Source of the DNA: JANPJV01 sp031425695
GTDB lineage: Bacteria; Pseudomonadota; Gammaproteobacteria; Xanthomonadales; SZUA-5
Reading direction: 5' to 3'
DNA: 14,148 nucleotides
Assembly (NCBI GenBank): GCA_031425695.1
Contig: JANPJV010000062.1
Coordinates: 1 to 14,148 of the forward strand
This document shows, piece after piece, positions 14,094-14,148 of this stretch; within the stretch, counting starts at the first letter, position 1, and each line of letters begins with the position of its first letter. The notes under the pieces were generated by a model. The model did not search any database. It was not told the DNA's origin and worked only from the letters and a program-made list of their open reading frames with translations. Both the position numbers and the translations under genes were made by a program.

Positions 14094-14148
14094 GATCGGA
14101 GCGGCGACGCGAGGCCAAGGTTCGTCCCGTGGCAGCAGCCTTGGCTTG
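14094..14148. repeat. Partial direct repeats at the right edge, possible start of another family-2 copy
   Basis: GATCGGAGCGG(C/T)GACGC at about 14095-14110 repeats the inner loop segment near 14000-14015. The last 11 bases, GCCTTGGCTTG (14138-14148), are identical to 13918-13928, the bases just before the element at 13929. A neighbouring or tandem copy may therefore begin at the window edge. Confidence 0.45.

Overview
This is GC-rich chromosomal DNA from what looks like a gammaproteobacterium of the Xanthomonadales/Rhodanobacteraceae type. The Rho protein aligns with the E. coli type almost end to end, and the gaps between genes carry many large palindromic repeats. The lineage is an inference with moderate confidence. 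No rRNA, tRNA, CRISPR array, transposase or phage gene was found, so I read this as core and accessory chromosome rather than a mobile island.

Layout, left to right. A minus-strand NitT/TauT-type ABC ATPase gene (105-983) ends in a strong terminator-like hairpin. A divergent gap holding a palindrome separates it from a plus-strand cluster of four tightly spaced genes (1254-3300). These encode an exported four-EF-hand protein, an ECF sigma factor starting at TTG, a one-helix membrane protein placed like an anti-sigma factor, and a membrane-anchored periplasmic protein of the Metal_resist/CnrX-like type. The last three overlap by 4 bases each. The arrangement suggests an envelope-sensing sigma circuit like CnrYXH, with an added calcium-binding protein. 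Next come mobA (minus), an AEC-family permease and a small membrane protein (both plus). After these, on the minus strand, lie rho, a LytTR response regulator and its LytS-type histidine kinase. The window ends with a minus-strand RND efflux operon in which the pump gene precedes the adaptor gene.

The most striking structure is not a gene. At least three unrelated families of palindromic elements occupy the gaps. Family 1 is built on GTGGGTCCGGACC-like or GTGGGTNTGCGCTG-like arms (copies near 1057, 9360 and 12178). Family 2 is built on GTAGGTCATGTTGC (copies at 8084 and 13929, with hints of another at the right edge). Family 3 is built on arrays of GGTTTCG/GGTTTTCG facing their own complement (3316, 4016, 7180). 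One family-1 copy sits in frame inside the RND pump gene and adds about 30 residues to the cytoplasmic loop between the two halves of the protein. Another family-1 copy is a chimera with one arm from each subtype. A family-2 copy with a perfect 35-bp stem sits between the kinase and regulator genes of what should be one transcript.

Several very long open frames in the window are artefacts. Some are real genes read backwards through repeats (extending the ABC, kinase and regulator genes at their N-termini), and others are antisense shadows. Starts here were chosen by homology, domain boundary and ribosome binding site.
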